Part shown: piece after piece, positions 15,377-22,805 of the stretch
How the letters are laid out: every line of letters begins with the position of its first letter
Numbering within the stretch: the first letter of the stretch is position 1
Origin: a bacterium
GTDB lineage: Bacteria > Cyanobacteriota > Vampirovibrionia > Gastranaerophilales > Gastranaerophilaceae
Length of the DNA: 24,270 bases
Assembly: GCA_004558955.1 (NCBI GenBank)
Contig: SFZC01000013.1
Span: forward strand, 1 to 24,270
Reading direction: 5' to 3'
Translations under genes and position numbers: made by a program
Notes under the pieces: model-generated
What the model was told of the DNA's origin: nothing
Databases searched by the model: none
What the model saw: only the letters and a program-made list of their open reading frames with translations

Positions 15377-15526
15377 AACAGATTCCGGATCACGCACTCA
15401 CTATCGTTCCTGCAGTCCGGAATGACTTTTTGGTGTGCTTACCAAAAGATTCGTCATTCTGAAAACTTAGAAAATTTTTGCGAATTGCAATGAGCAAATA
15501 AATTTTCTTGTTATTCAGAATCTGTT
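15377..15526. repeat. TIR-bounded dispersed repeat, copy C
   Basis: A 150-base element with perfect nine-base terminal inverted repeats AACAGATTC (15377-15385) and GAATCTGTT (15518-15526). Within it ATTCCGGA (15382-15389) pairs with TCCGGAAT (15415-15422), and GGAATGAC then faces GTCATTCT (15452-15459), giving nested hairpins. Compared with copy A the first hairpin loop is about 20 bases longer; the remainder is nearly identical to A. Confidence 0.82.
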
Positions 15527-15602
15527 TTTATATATTTAACATTGAACTCTTATTTCTACCACCCAATGTAGGGCGGAATTGCTTATTCCGACACCATAAA
15601 AC

Positions 15603-16037
15603 TTAATCCTTTTTATTATTAATACTTTCTAATTCTGCATTTAGGGTTTTTATTTGAACTTCAAGTTTTGTACGTTCGTCAATCACTGTATTGAAGGCTT
15701 TTTCAAGGGTTTTAATTTTTGCTTCCAACACATCAACTTTTGACGCATTATTTTGCCCCGTAATTGAAGTTTTTTCGAGTTCTCTTTCATACGCTTTGAC
15801 TTTCGCCTTTGTCGCTGACAAGAACATATAAATTATTCCCGCCCCCGTAAATAATCCCGCAAGCATTACAAGTATTGTATAAGAGGATAATCTCATAACT
15901 ACACTCATTTCTGTAGGTGTAGAACCAATAGCCTGATGTGCATAAATAATTTGTTGATAATTACCCCAATTCATAATTACCAAATACAACACTACAAGCA
16001 ATAATATTATACTTAATATAAAAAACGAATTCTTCAT
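15603..16037 (-). CDS. LapA-like membrane protein with coiled coil
   Basis: A 144-residue protein with two membrane helices (about 5-22 and 52-74) joined by a 30-residue loop and followed by a C-terminal coiled coil (about 78-140, heptad-like LEAKIKTLEKAF...LEVQIKTLNAELESI). This is the layout of the LapA/DUF1049 family, thought to help coordinate LPS assembly, but I match it on architecture rather than sequence. The ATG follows the stop of the pseudouridine synthase gene after one base and its Shine-Dalgarno GGGAG lies within that gene's last codons, so it is the coupled last gene of the operon. The gene ends next to the repeat-filled gap. Confidence 0.72.
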   Translation of the reverse strand: MKNSFFILSIILLLVVLYLVIMNWGNYQQIIYAHQAIGSTPTEMSVVMRLSSYTILVMLAGLFTGAGIIYMFLSATKAKVKAYERELEKTSITGQNNASKVDVLEAKIKTLEKAFNTVIDERTKLEVQIKTLNAELESINNKKD

Positions 16038-16038
16038 T

Positions 16039-16953
16039 TTACACGCTCCCGCTTCTGAAATAACTCAAAACCTTTGCAAGTTTTTCGTCAGGTTCAATTT
16101 CTAACTCGATTATATCAGAGGAAAAAGGTTTTGCAAATTTTAAGTAAAAAGACTGCAACACCTGCTCATCGGTTTTAACTTTTCCCTGTCCTGCACCGTA
16201 CAAGGTATCATTATAAACGGGGTGATGTTTAAAACTCGTATGAACCCTGATTTGATGAGTTCTTCCCGTAATCAAATTCAATTCAACATAAGTTACCTCT
16301 TTATATCTTTCAATGACTTTTAATTCCGTAATACTTGGTTTTCCGTCAGGAGTAACAGTCATTTTATGCGGTTTAGTTTTATGTCGCCCGATAGGTTCGT
16401 TAATAATATCTTCATCAAGCGGATAAACACCCTTCAACACTGCATGATATTTCTTTGTCATATTATGTTCTTTAATCATTTGAGCAAGGTATTCGTGAGT
16501 TTTATTGTTCTTGGCAATCATCAAAAGTCCCGAGGTATTTCTATCCAATCTGTGAACTATTCCACGTCTGAACTCTCCGTTCAAATCAGACAAATTTTCG
16601 CCATATTTATACAACAACGCATTAACCAATGTTCCTGAGGTTTCAAGCGGGGTCGGGTGAGTAAGCATGCCTGACGGCTTGTTCACAACAAGCATATTTT
16701 CATCTTCCCAAACAACGTCTAACGGAAGTTTTTCGGGCAAAATTTCCAAACTTTTTTCTTCAATCAGGTTACCAAATTCAATACTGTCTTTCTCTTTCAA
16801 CAGGTAAGATGGCTTTTTAATCTCCTGATTAACCTTTACCAAACCCTTTTTTATGGAATTTTGAATCTTTGAACGGGAAATTCCGTCATACAACTCCGAC
16901 AAAAACAAATCTAATCTTATATTATCGTTGTTTTCATCTATTATAATAAGCAT
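16039..16953 (-). CDS. RluA family 23S rRNA pseudouridine synthase (RluD-like)
   Basis: Converts uridine to pseudouridine in rRNA. The 304 residues include an N-terminal S4 RNA-binding domain (about 12-65, RLDLFLSELYDGISRSKIQ...GLVKVN) and the RluA catalytic domain with VVNKPSGMLTHP (89-100) and HRLDRNTSG (134-142), where Asp137 is the catalytic aspartate; GRTHQIRVH is also present. An S4-containing RluA member most resembles RluD (helix 69 of 23S rRNA), but RluC is possible. It starts two bases after the lspA stop, with AAGGG upstream. The lspA-rluD pairing is common in bacteria. Confidence 0.93.
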   Translation of the reverse strand: MLIIIDENNDNIRLDLFLSELYDGISRSKIQNSIKKGLVKVNQEIKKPSYLLKEKDSIEFGNLIEEKSLEILPEKLPLDVVWEDENMLVVNKPSGMLTHPTPLETSGTLVNALLYKYGENLSDLNGEFRRGIVHRLDRNTSGLLMIAKNNKTHEYLAQMIKEHNMTKKYHAVLKGVYPLDEDIINEPIGRHKTKPHKMTVTPDGKPSITELKVIERYKEVTYVELNLITGRTHQIRVHTSFKHHPVYNDTLYGAGQGKVKTDEQVLQSFYLKFAKPFSSDIIELEIEPDEKLAKVLSYFRSGSV

Positions 16954-16955
16954 GA

Positions 16956-17420
16956 CTATTTACCCTTTGAGCAAAGCAAAATTCCAATCAAGGCAATAAC
17001 GCCGATTGTTATAAAAATGTCCGCAACGTTAAATATCGGGAAATGTAAGAAATTCAACTGGATATAATCTCTAACATAACCTAATACTATTCTTTCGTGA
17101 CAATTACTCATAATCCCTGCCGATAACAGACCGATAAAAGACACCGAGATTAAGTGAATAGCCTTGATGTGATTGTGTACATAAAGAAATAAAAATGTCG
17201 TTGCAACAATAGCTACAATTATTAAAAATTCCCTTGCATTTTGCAATAAACTGAATGCCGCACCCGAGTTTTTCAAATAGTGCAAAGTAAATACGGCATT
17301 TGAATAGTGATGTCCGGAAGTTAAATTATCTACAATTAATTTTGATGAAAATAATGCCAAAAATAACCAAAATATAAAACAAGCTATTAAAAACAAATAT
17401 TTTCCGATTGATGTATTCAT
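16956..17420 (-). CDS. lspA: lipoprotein signal peptidase (signal peptidase II)
   Basis: Cleaves the signal peptide of prolipoproteins after lipidation, in the inner membrane. The 154 residues have four membrane segments and the conserved boxes: LHYLKNSGAAFSLL (46-59), SNCHER (105-110), GYVRDYI with catalytic Asp118 and FNVADIF with catalytic Asp134. The third box normally reads NxxDR; here the acidic residue is Glu109, a mild deviation outside the catalytic pair. Its ATG follows the stop codon of the upstream gene without a gap, with GAGG inside the upstream gene. Nothing in the window shows a convincing lipobox, so the substrates lie elsewhere. Confidence 0.94.
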   Translation of the reverse strand: MNTSIGKYLFLIACFIFWLFLALFSSKLIVDNLTSGHHYSNAVFTLHYLKNSGAAFSLLQNAREFLIIVAIVATTFLFLYVHNHIKAIHLISVSFIGLLSAGIMSNCHERIVLGYVRDYIQLNFLHFPIFNVADIFITIGVIALIGILLCSKGK

Positions 17421-18323
17421 TTATTTATCTTCCTCTATCTTAATAAAATTATTTTTCGGGATTATATTAACTCTCTTCATCACACAAGCAAGCCCTGCCA
17501 TATAGATTCTGTAACTTTCTGCAGCAGAACCGTTTTCGATTTTTGAAATAGCAAGTGATGCCACAGCGTATTCGTTGATATTATCCGAATTTGCTTTCAA
17601 TACACGTTCTAAAGAATGCTCGGGATTAAGAGCTCTCAGTTCGCTTTTCGGTGGTGTTGTAGGATAAGTCACCGGGTCACGGTCGATAGAACCCACAATA
17701 AAAGTATTTTCATCTGCATCAACTTTTACTGTTGCAGTGTATTCGTTGCCCGAAAATACTTGCGAAGGTGCTTGAATTTCAATTTCCATAAACCTCGCAT
17801 CACCATATAAAAGTGAAGATTCATCAGTTACGGCTGTTTCAGCTGAGATATACCATTTTGAATTAATCTTCGTCAAATGATATATTCCTTGAGATTTTGA
17901 ATGAATTTCGCCCGCTATTGAAACACCTTCAATTTTCTCATAAACCGTACCTGTCGCAGTTTCTTCAACATTAACACTTGCATAATCCCCATTTACGTTT
18001 ACCGAAACGATTTTTGTAGTGTAAGATAAATCGGCACAATCTTTCCAAGTTGATTCTATACTTTTAAAATAGGCTTCTTTATTAAAGCCGTCACTATTAA
18101 TATAATTGTCAGCATAAAATGTTCGTAAGCCTTCCAAATTGTGCGAATTTGCATACTCAGTGTGCTTTGCAAACAATTCTTTTATGTCTTTTACATTCTG
18201 TTTATTTATTTGTTTTTGTTCTGCTCTATAACTTCTTGTTGAAATCAATGAAGCTTCTGACGGCATGGTCACGCAAGTCAAACCGATTACAACCAAAAAT
18301 AATGATAATAATATTTTTCTCAT
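17421..18323 (-). CDS. secreted protein with NTF2/SnoaL-like domain
   Basis: A 300-residue exported protein of unknown function. The signal peptide is cleaved after SEA (residue 24). Residues about 40-170 follow the NTF2/SnoaL-like cone pattern: a helical start (KDIKELFAKHTEYANSHNLEGLRTFYADNYI), then curved strands ending in GIYHLTKINSKWYIS. The remaining 130 residues look like a beta domain (EIEIQAPSQVFSGNEYTATVKVDAD). Cys17 is inside the signal peptide but lacks a lipobox, so it is probably not a lipoprotein despite sitting directly before lspA. ATG 18323 has no Shine-Dalgarno; a consensus TATAAT ends six bases upstream. It heads the operon, so lspA, the pseudouridine synthase and the LapA-like gene may depend on its promoter. 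Confidence 0.78.
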   Translation of the reverse strand: MRKILLSLFLVVIGLTCVTMPSEASLISTRSYRAEQKQINKQNVKDIKELFAKHTEYANSHNLEGLRTFYADNYINSDGFNKEAYFKSIESTWKDCADLSYTTKIVSVNVNGDYASVNVEETATGTVYEKIEGVSIAGEIHSKSQGIYHLTKINSKWYISAETAVTDESSLLYGDARFMEIEIQAPSQVFSGNEYTATVKVDADENTFIVGSIDRDPVTYPTTPPKSELRALNPEHSLERVLKANSDNINEYAVASLAISKIENGSAAESYRIYMAGLACVMKRVNIIPKNNFIKIEEDK

Positions 18324-18329
18324 AGTTTT

Positions 18330-18335
18330 ATTATA
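18330..18335 (-). promoter_or_regulatory. leaderless-type -10 of the NTF2-like/lspA operon
   Basis: Minus-strand TATAAT followed by AAAACT and ATG 18323, again a six-base gap. It is not an extended -10 and no good -35 is visible. Confidence 0.55.
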
Positions 18336-18482
18336 ATTTAAAATCTTAAAAAATCTAATAGATTAACTAATGTAAATTTTATTCTCGTTAATAAATCTTA
18401 AAATAATGTCATAATTACACTAATTACGGGTATATAAAATGTATTGGGAGTTTATGATTTTACACTAAGAGGATATAGATTT

Positions 18483-18662
18483 ATGGAAGCAATTTTAAGA
18501 CAACAAAGAACATTTGATATAGCATTAAAAGTAAAAGAGATCAGCGAAATGTGCAGAATTTCGAGAATTGAAAAGTTAGTTTCGGATTCACTTGAAACCC
18601 TGTCAAATTCAAGCCCCGTTAATTACATCGGCGAACTTAACAAAAATGACGTAATGCACTAA
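18483..18662 (+). CDS. small hypothetical protein
   Basis: I do not recognise this 59-residue protein. It has a basic helical first half (ILRQQRTFDIALKVKEISEM) and a polar tail; no signal peptide or membrane segment. ATG 18483 is chosen over the TTG at 18444 because AGAGG lies about ten bases upstream. TATATA (18431-18436) is a possible -10, and two direct copies of TAATTAC (18412-18418, 18421-18427) sit just before it. It may be a small regulator, but nothing proves that. Confidence 0.55.
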   Translation: MEAILRQQRTFDIALKVKEISEMCRISRIEKLVSDSLETLSNSSPVNYIGELNKNDVMH

Positions 18663-18707
18663 TTCTTTGTAAATAAATATTTAAAAATGTCGTAATTGAA
18701 TTTTTCG

Positions 18708-18716
18708 TGCTATCAT
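18708..18716 (+). promoter_or_regulatory. extended -10 promoter of the activase gene
   Basis: TGC-TATCAT (-10 at 18711-18716) has the same TGC extension as the gyrA promoter and would leave a leader of about 20 bases holding the Shine-Dalgarno AAGGAA. A second match, TGT-TATAGT (18722-18730), is too close to the start to keep that Shine-Dalgarno. Confidence 0.45.
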
Positions 18717-18743
18717 AGTACTGTTATAGTAAAGGAAAAAGAT

Positions 18744-19748
18744 ATGAGTTTAACAGTATATTTAGGGATAGACGTAGGTTCAGTAACCACAAAACTTGCT
18801 TTGGTAGATGAAACAGGCAAATATGTTGACAGCGTAATGCTAAAAACGGCAGGTAAACCTGTAATGGCAGTACAAACAGGCTTGAGCAAGTTGTACGAAA
18901 AGAGATTAACCGATTACGAGGTTATGGGTGTCGGAACAACAGGTTCCGGTAGAACTTTGGCGGGTGCATTGGTCGGTGCGGATATCGTTAAAAACGAAAT
19001 CACAGCCCATGCCGTTGCTGCAAGTACAAATGTTCCTGGAGTTCAAACAATTTTGGAAATCGGCGGACAAGACAGTAAAATTATTATCTTAAGAGATGGT
19101 ATTGTTACCGATTTTGCTATGAATACTGTTTGTGCGGCAGGTACCGGAAGTTTCTTAGACCACCAGGCACAAAGATTGAATGTTCCGATTGAAAAATTCG
19201 GTGAAACAGCACTTCGTTCTTCAAACCCTGCAAGAATTGCGGGAAGATGCGGTGTATTCGCAGAAAGTGACCTTATCCACAAACAACAACTGGGATATCC
19301 CGTAGAAGATTTATTATACGGACTTTGTCAGGCTTTGGTTCGTAACTACTTGAGTAACTTGGCATTAGGTAAAGAACTTTTACCGACTGTATCTTTCCAA
19401 GGCGGTGTCGCTACAAATACAGGCATGGTTAAAGCGTTTGAAGAAGCACTTAATACAAAAATCGTAGTTCCGGAAAATCACCAAACAATGGGAGCTATCG
19501 GTGCGGCATTACTTGCAATGGAAAACCACCAATACACAGAAGTTGCAACAAAATTCAAGGGGTGGAATGTTGCTGATATGCACTTTTCTTCAATCACTTG
19601 CGGTTGCACGGGATGTTCAAACAACTGCGAAGTTATTACCATTGTAGAAGGCGTAAACGAAATTCAACATGTAGAAAAAATTAAAGATGTGAAAGGCAAT
19701 ATCATCGCTCGTTGGGGCGGAACTTGCGGTCGTTGGGATATTAGCTAA
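18744..19748 (+). CDS. 2-hydroxyacyl-CoA dehydratase activator-type ATPase (BadF/BcrA/HgdC family)
   Basis: Members of this ASKHA ATPase family use ATP hydrolysis and a [4Fe-4S] cluster bridging a homodimer to inject a low-potential electron into 2-hydroxyacyl-CoA dehydratase or benzoyl-CoA reductase. Visible here: LGIDVGSVTTKLAL phosphate loop (8-21), GVGTTGSGR (63-70), EIGGQDSKI (106-113) and the two cluster cysteines Cys130 (NTVCAAGTGSF) and Cys169 (GRCGVFAESD). An extra tail of about 55 residues holds CGCTGCSNNC (286-295) plus Cys328, like the linker in the longer fused activases. The start is ATG 18744, with AAGGAA upstream, rather than an in-frame ATG at 18696. No dehydratase subunit genes are adjacent, so its target is unknown. 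It implies strictly anaerobic life. It leads the plus-strand gene run. Confidence 0.88.
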   Translation: MSLTVYLGIDVGSVTTKLALVDETGKYVDSVMLKTAGKPVMAVQTGLSKLYEKRLTDYEVMGVGTTGSGRTLAGALVGADIVKNEITAHAVAASTNVPGVQTILEIGGQDSKIIILRDGIVTDFAMNTVCAAGTGSFLDHQAQRLNVPIEKFGETALRSSNPARIAGRCGVFAESDLIHKQQLGYPVEDLLYGLCQALVRNYLSNLALGKELLPTVSFQGGVATNTGMVKAFEEALNTKIVVPENHQTMGAIGAALLAMENHQYTEVATKFKGWNVADMHFSSITCGCTGCSNNCEVITIVEGVNEIQHVEKIKDVKGNIIARWGGTCGRWDIS

Positions 19749-19767
19749 TCATTAGGATAATTTGCGT

Positions 19768-20445
19768 ATGCAAAATTTTGGACGTAATATACAACCACAG
19801 AGAACTTCTATTTTAAAGGAGTTATCAAACGGCAATGCTGAATTGGGGCAGGCTGTAGGGTTGTTGCTTAATGAAATGGTAACGCAAAGCGGAATCACCA
19901 ATCCGAAGGCTGAAGCGTTTGAAGTTTTGCCAAATTCTTGGCGGCGATTGGCGGACAAACCAGACAAAACACCCGAGGATATAAAAAAACTTGATGATAC
20001 GCTAAAAGAAGAAATTCAAAGTATCGCCGAGTCTTATCTTCTGTTTATTGCAAGAGAAACGGGAAATTTAACGGGAAAACTTGATTACGCACAGTATGAA
20101 GCATACCAATTTCGCTACAGATTCGGACATTACGACCTGATGAATCGTCCTGATTATTTTGCAAAAATCAAAGTTCAGATAAGAAACGGGTTTAATAAAT
20201 TGTCGGCTCACGGGGAATTATCCGGCGACAATTTGGTTGATAAACACGATATGGCTGCCTACATTTACGCAATGGCAACAAAAGCTCGCAGAGGTCCGAA
20301 AAATCAGTTTTTAGGGTTTCAAATTAACGGGATTATCACACCCGAAGAATATGCCGTCAATGAGGCAAACTTATTTGCACCCGAAGATAATTTATTTTCA
20401 CTAAAAATGCGTATTGCTTACAAAATTTTACACAATACATTATAG
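19768..20445 (+). CDS. hypothetical protein with EF-hand-like segments
   Basis: I do not recognise this 225-residue protein. It is soluble, with no signal peptide. Three places resemble degenerate EF-hand loops with exiting helices: TGKLDYAQYEAY (102-113), SGDNLVDKHDMAAYIYAM (152-169) and INGIITPEEYAV (186-197). Each lacks most of the acidic calcium ligands, so calcium binding is doubtful. Start ATG 19768 has AGGA ten bases upstream; an alternative TTG at 19762 adds two residues. It begins 19 bases after the activase stop and is followed 10 bases later by a secreted protein gene, so it is probably co-transcribed. The stop is TAG. Confidence 0.7.
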   Translation: MQNFGRNIQPQRTSILKELSNGNAELGQAVGLLLNEMVTQSGITNPKAEAFEVLPNSWRRLADKPDKTPEDIKKLDDTLKEEIQSIAESYLLFIARETGNLTGKLDYAQYEAYQFRYRFGHYDLMNRPDYFAKIKVQIRNGFNKLSAHGELSGDNLVDKHDMAAYIYAMATKARRGPKNQFLGFQINGIITPEEYAVNEANLFAPEDNLFSLKMRIAYKILHNTL

Positions 20446-20455
20446 GAGAATGTTT

Positions 20456-21142
20456 ATGAAAAAGATTTTTACGATAATTTTTGCATTATTTTTCATTCTA
20501 AACGGAAACAGTGCGTTTTCTGTTGAAAACATAGTTAGCCTTGATGAAGAAGAACAAACTTCTCAAGAACAGGTAATTACAACCAACGAAAATATGGCAA
20601 CACCGTTAGAAGTGGAAGTGGTTTTTGATTGGCTTGATTTATCTCAGGCAAAAAGAGAGGAGCAAATAGATTATTTTAAAAGTCAGCTTTTTGACAACAA
20701 TTCAAGCAAAATTTACTTTACAAAAGACGAATTCAAAAAGAATTTCTCAAACTTTATGAAGGATAAAGATTTCAAACATCATTATATGTTGACAAATAAC
20801 GGAGTAACGGAAGACGAAACCGCAAAATATTGTGCATTTTTCTACAAGAAAAATACCCTTGTGATGTACGCAATTCAATACAAAAACGACCCACAACATG
20901 CGTTTTACTACACAGCGTTTGGCAAAATGTACTACACGGACGTAATGTCTGATGAATATCCGAACTTTCCTTATACCTCAATGCAATATGACAGAAACGG
21001 AAAACTTAAAAGTGCAATATATTTTGTAACAAAAGATATGCAATATATGTTCGGACCGGAAAAAGAATTTCAAGGCATTTGGTACAAAGACAAAATGTAT
21101 GACAAAAACGGACGCCAAACCCTTACCCGCACAAACTGGTAG
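20456..21142 (+). CDS. secreted hypothetical protein
   Basis: An exported protein of 228 residues that I cannot name. MKKIFTIIFALFFILNGNSAFS is a signal peptide with cleavage near residue 22. An acidic Glu/Gln-rich linker (about 28-50) follows, then a compact domain rich in aromatic residues. Near the end MQYDRNGKLKSAIYFV and KMYDKNGRQTLTRTNW look like two YD(R/K)NGK-type hairpin repeats, reminiscent of short antitoxin/YwqK-like or YD-like motifs, but too few to classify. ATG 20456 is chosen over ATG 20450 because GGAG is seven bases from the former and only one from the latter. Confidence 0.72.
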   Translation: MKKIFTIIFALFFILNGNSAFSVENIVSLDEEEQTSQEQVITTNENMATPLEVEVVFDWLDLSQAKREEQIDYFKSQLFDNNSSKIYFTKDEFKKNFSNFMKDKDFKHHYMLTNNGVTEDETAKYCAFFYKKNTLVMYAIQYKNDPQHAFYYTAFGKMYYTDVMSDEYPNFPYTSMQYDRNGKLKSAIYFVTKDMQYMFGPEKEFQGIWYKDKMYDKNGRQTLTRTNW

Positions 21143-21206
21143 GGCGGTTTGTATATGATTTTTCTTTGTGGTAACCTGTAGATGTAGAATTTATGAGAGT
21201 TAGTAT

Positions 21207-22217
21207 ATGAATATTGATAAAGACAAATTGATATCTTCAATAAAAAAGATAACAGAACCTGGGGTTTTGGTTATTGGAGATTTGGCACTGGATGAAATGA
21301 TTTACGGCGATGCTGAAAGAATTTCAAGAGAAGCTCCCGTTTTGATTTTGCAACACACTAAGACAAAATTAATCTTGGGTGGAGCCTCTAATGCTGCTCA
21401 CAACGTTGCAACTTTAAACAACGGGAAAGTCGGCGTTATCGGAGTTTCAGGAGATGATTATTATTCTGAACTTTTGTTTGATACTTTTGACAAAGCAAAC
21501 ATTGATTGTTCAAAAATTGTTAAAGATAAAAACAGAAAAACCATTGTAAAAACAAGAATTTCAGGCTCAATCACCACCTCAATTACTCAACAAATAGTGA
21601 GAGTTGACCGTCAGTCAAAGGGACAAATCAGCGAAGAAACTGAAGCAAAAATCATTAAAAATATAGAAAAGGTTTTGCCAAACTATGATGTTGTAATTCT
21701 ATCAAATTATCACATCGGAACCTTGACGGAGAAAATCATAAAATTCACGATTGATTATGCGAACGAATTAGGCAAAGCGTGCGTAGTTGATGCTCAAAGA
21801 GATTTGGGGACTTATGCAAACGTAACATCAATGACTCCAAACTTGCCGGATACCGAAAAATCAGTAGGATTTAAGATTGAATCGGAAGAAGATTTGAAAA
21901 AAGCGGGCGAAAAATTGTTATCCCAAACCAATGCAAAATCAGTTTTGATAACTTGCGGTGCTGACGGAATGTTTGTGGCTATGCCTAACCAAAATTATAC
22001 AAAAATTCCTGTTTTCAACAAATCTGAAGTATTTGATGTTACAGGTGCGGGTGATACGGTTACTGCGGTTTATTCGTTGGCTTTGGGTGCGGGAATTGAC
22101 CCTGTTTACTCGGCACTTATCGGTAACGTTGCGGCAAGTATTGTTGTTCGCCAGTTCGGTTGTGCAACGACAACGGTTGACGATTTATTGAAAGCCATAA
22201 ACGGTTTAAAGATTTAG
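21207..22217 (+). CDS. hldA: D-glycero-beta-D-manno-heptose-7-phosphate kinase (HldE N-terminal/RfaE1 type)
   Basis: PfkB/ribokinase-family sugar kinase of 336 residues. It would phosphorylate heptose 7-phosphate at C1 to the 1,7-bisphosphate on the way to ADP-heptose for the LPS inner core. Family marks are GDLALDEMIYGDAERISREAPV (24-45, matching the HldE GDxxLDxYxxGxxxRISPEAPV box), LGGASNAAHNVATL (57-70) and the PfkB signature DVTGAGDTV (277-285) with catalytic Asp283. The C-terminal adenylyltransferase domain of HldE is absent, so it is the separate-kinase form. GAGAG precedes ATG by seven bases. It is followed 21 bases later by the DUF4330 gene and then an O-antigen-ligase-like gene, which supports a role in envelope polysaccharide. 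Other ribokinase-type specificities remain possible. Confidence 0.85.
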   Translation: MNIDKDKLISSIKKITEPGVLVIGDLALDEMIYGDAERISREAPVLILQHTKTKLILGGASNAAHNVATLNNGKVGVIGVSGDDYYSELLFDTFDKANIDCSKIVKDKNRKTIVKTRISGSITTSITQQIVRVDRQSKGQISEETEAKIIKNIEKVLPNYDVVILSNYHIGTLTEKIIKFTIDYANELGKACVVDAQRDLGTYANVTSMTPNLPDTEKSVGFKIESEEDLKKAGEKLLSQTNAKSVLITCGADGMFVAMPNQNYTKIPVFNKSEVFDVTGAGDTVTAVYSLALGAGIDPVYSALIGNVAASIVVRQFGCATTTVDDLLKAINGLKI

Positions 22218-22238
22218 ATTAAGAAGGAGACTTTTTTA

Positions 22239-22805
22239 ATGGAGAAGTTAAAAGAACTTTTGAAAAAAATCAGATTAGTGGATGCGATAATTGTTTTATG
22301 CGTATTTATTGCACTTGGGGTAGGTTTTGTAACATATAAAGGCTACAGACAAACTGCAAGCAAACAAATTGAAGCAACTTCAAACATCGTATTCAAAGTT
22401 TACATGAGAGGGGTAACTTTCTCGGGTAACGACATTCCAATCAAAAAAGGTGACAAAACCTTTATCAGTATCAGAAATGTACCATATTCTGATTTGGAAA
22501 TTTTGGATGTAAAAGCAGACAGAAGAAAAATTGTTTTGCCGACCTTGAACTCTAAAACTTTGGTTATCGTCGTTGAAGACGAATCTCAACCTGATTTGTA
22601 TGATGTTGTCGTAACATTGACGGATAAAGCAAAAATTACAAAAGACGGTGCTGTTGTCGGCGGTAACAAAGTAAAATTAGGCTTGCCAATCACTTTGGAA
22701 GGCCCTGATTACAAATTCACAGGCTCAGTTTCCGACATAAATATTGTTGATGCAGTTAATGAAAATTTAGGTAAAGATATAAATACGACAGATGATGTTC
22801 AATAA
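22239..22805 (+). CDS. DUF4330-type single-pass membrane protein
   Basis: A 188-residue protein with one N-terminal membrane helix (about 14-32) after a basic cytoplasmic start (MEKLKELLKKIRLVD), and a beta-rich extracytoplasmic part (VFKVYMRGVTFSGNDIPIKKGDKTFISIRNVP...). This matches the DUF4330 layout known to me mainly from cyanobacteria and Firmicutes; no function is established. It has the strongest Shine-Dalgarno of the cluster, AAGGAG (22224-22229), nine bases from ATG. Its last 14 bases overlap the start of the O-antigen-ligase-like gene, implying coupled translation and a joint role at the membrane. Confidence 0.72.
   Translation: MEKLKELLKKIRLVDAIIVLCVFIALGVGFVTYKGYRQTASKQIEATSNIVFKVYMRGVTFSGNDIPIKKGDKTFISIRNVPYSDLEILDVKADRRKIVLPTLNSKTLVIVVEDESQPDLYDVVVTLTDKAKITKDGAVVGGNKVKLGLPITLEGPDYKFTGSVSDINIVDAVNENLGKDINTTDDVQ

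Larger units (their letters stand above)
15181..15602. other. gene-free stretch with repeats
   Basis: This 420-base gap between the histidine kinase gene and the convergent LapA-like gene contains no believable gene. It is almost filled by two repeat copies (B and C) in the same orientation, eight bases apart. The last 75 bases (15527-15602) are unique and show nothing I can name; no classical terminator for either flanking gene is visible. Confidence 0.7.

Noticed and set aside
18412..18427. Direct repeat TAATTAC-N2-TAATTAC as a regulator site.
   Set aside because: Seven-base AT-rich repeats are expected by chance here; kept only as a remark in the small-protein entry.
18439..18468. Nine-codon leader ORF (MYWEFMILH) ahead of the small protein gene.
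   Set aside because: The best -10 (18431-18436) would start transcription at or after its ATG, and it has no ribosome site.
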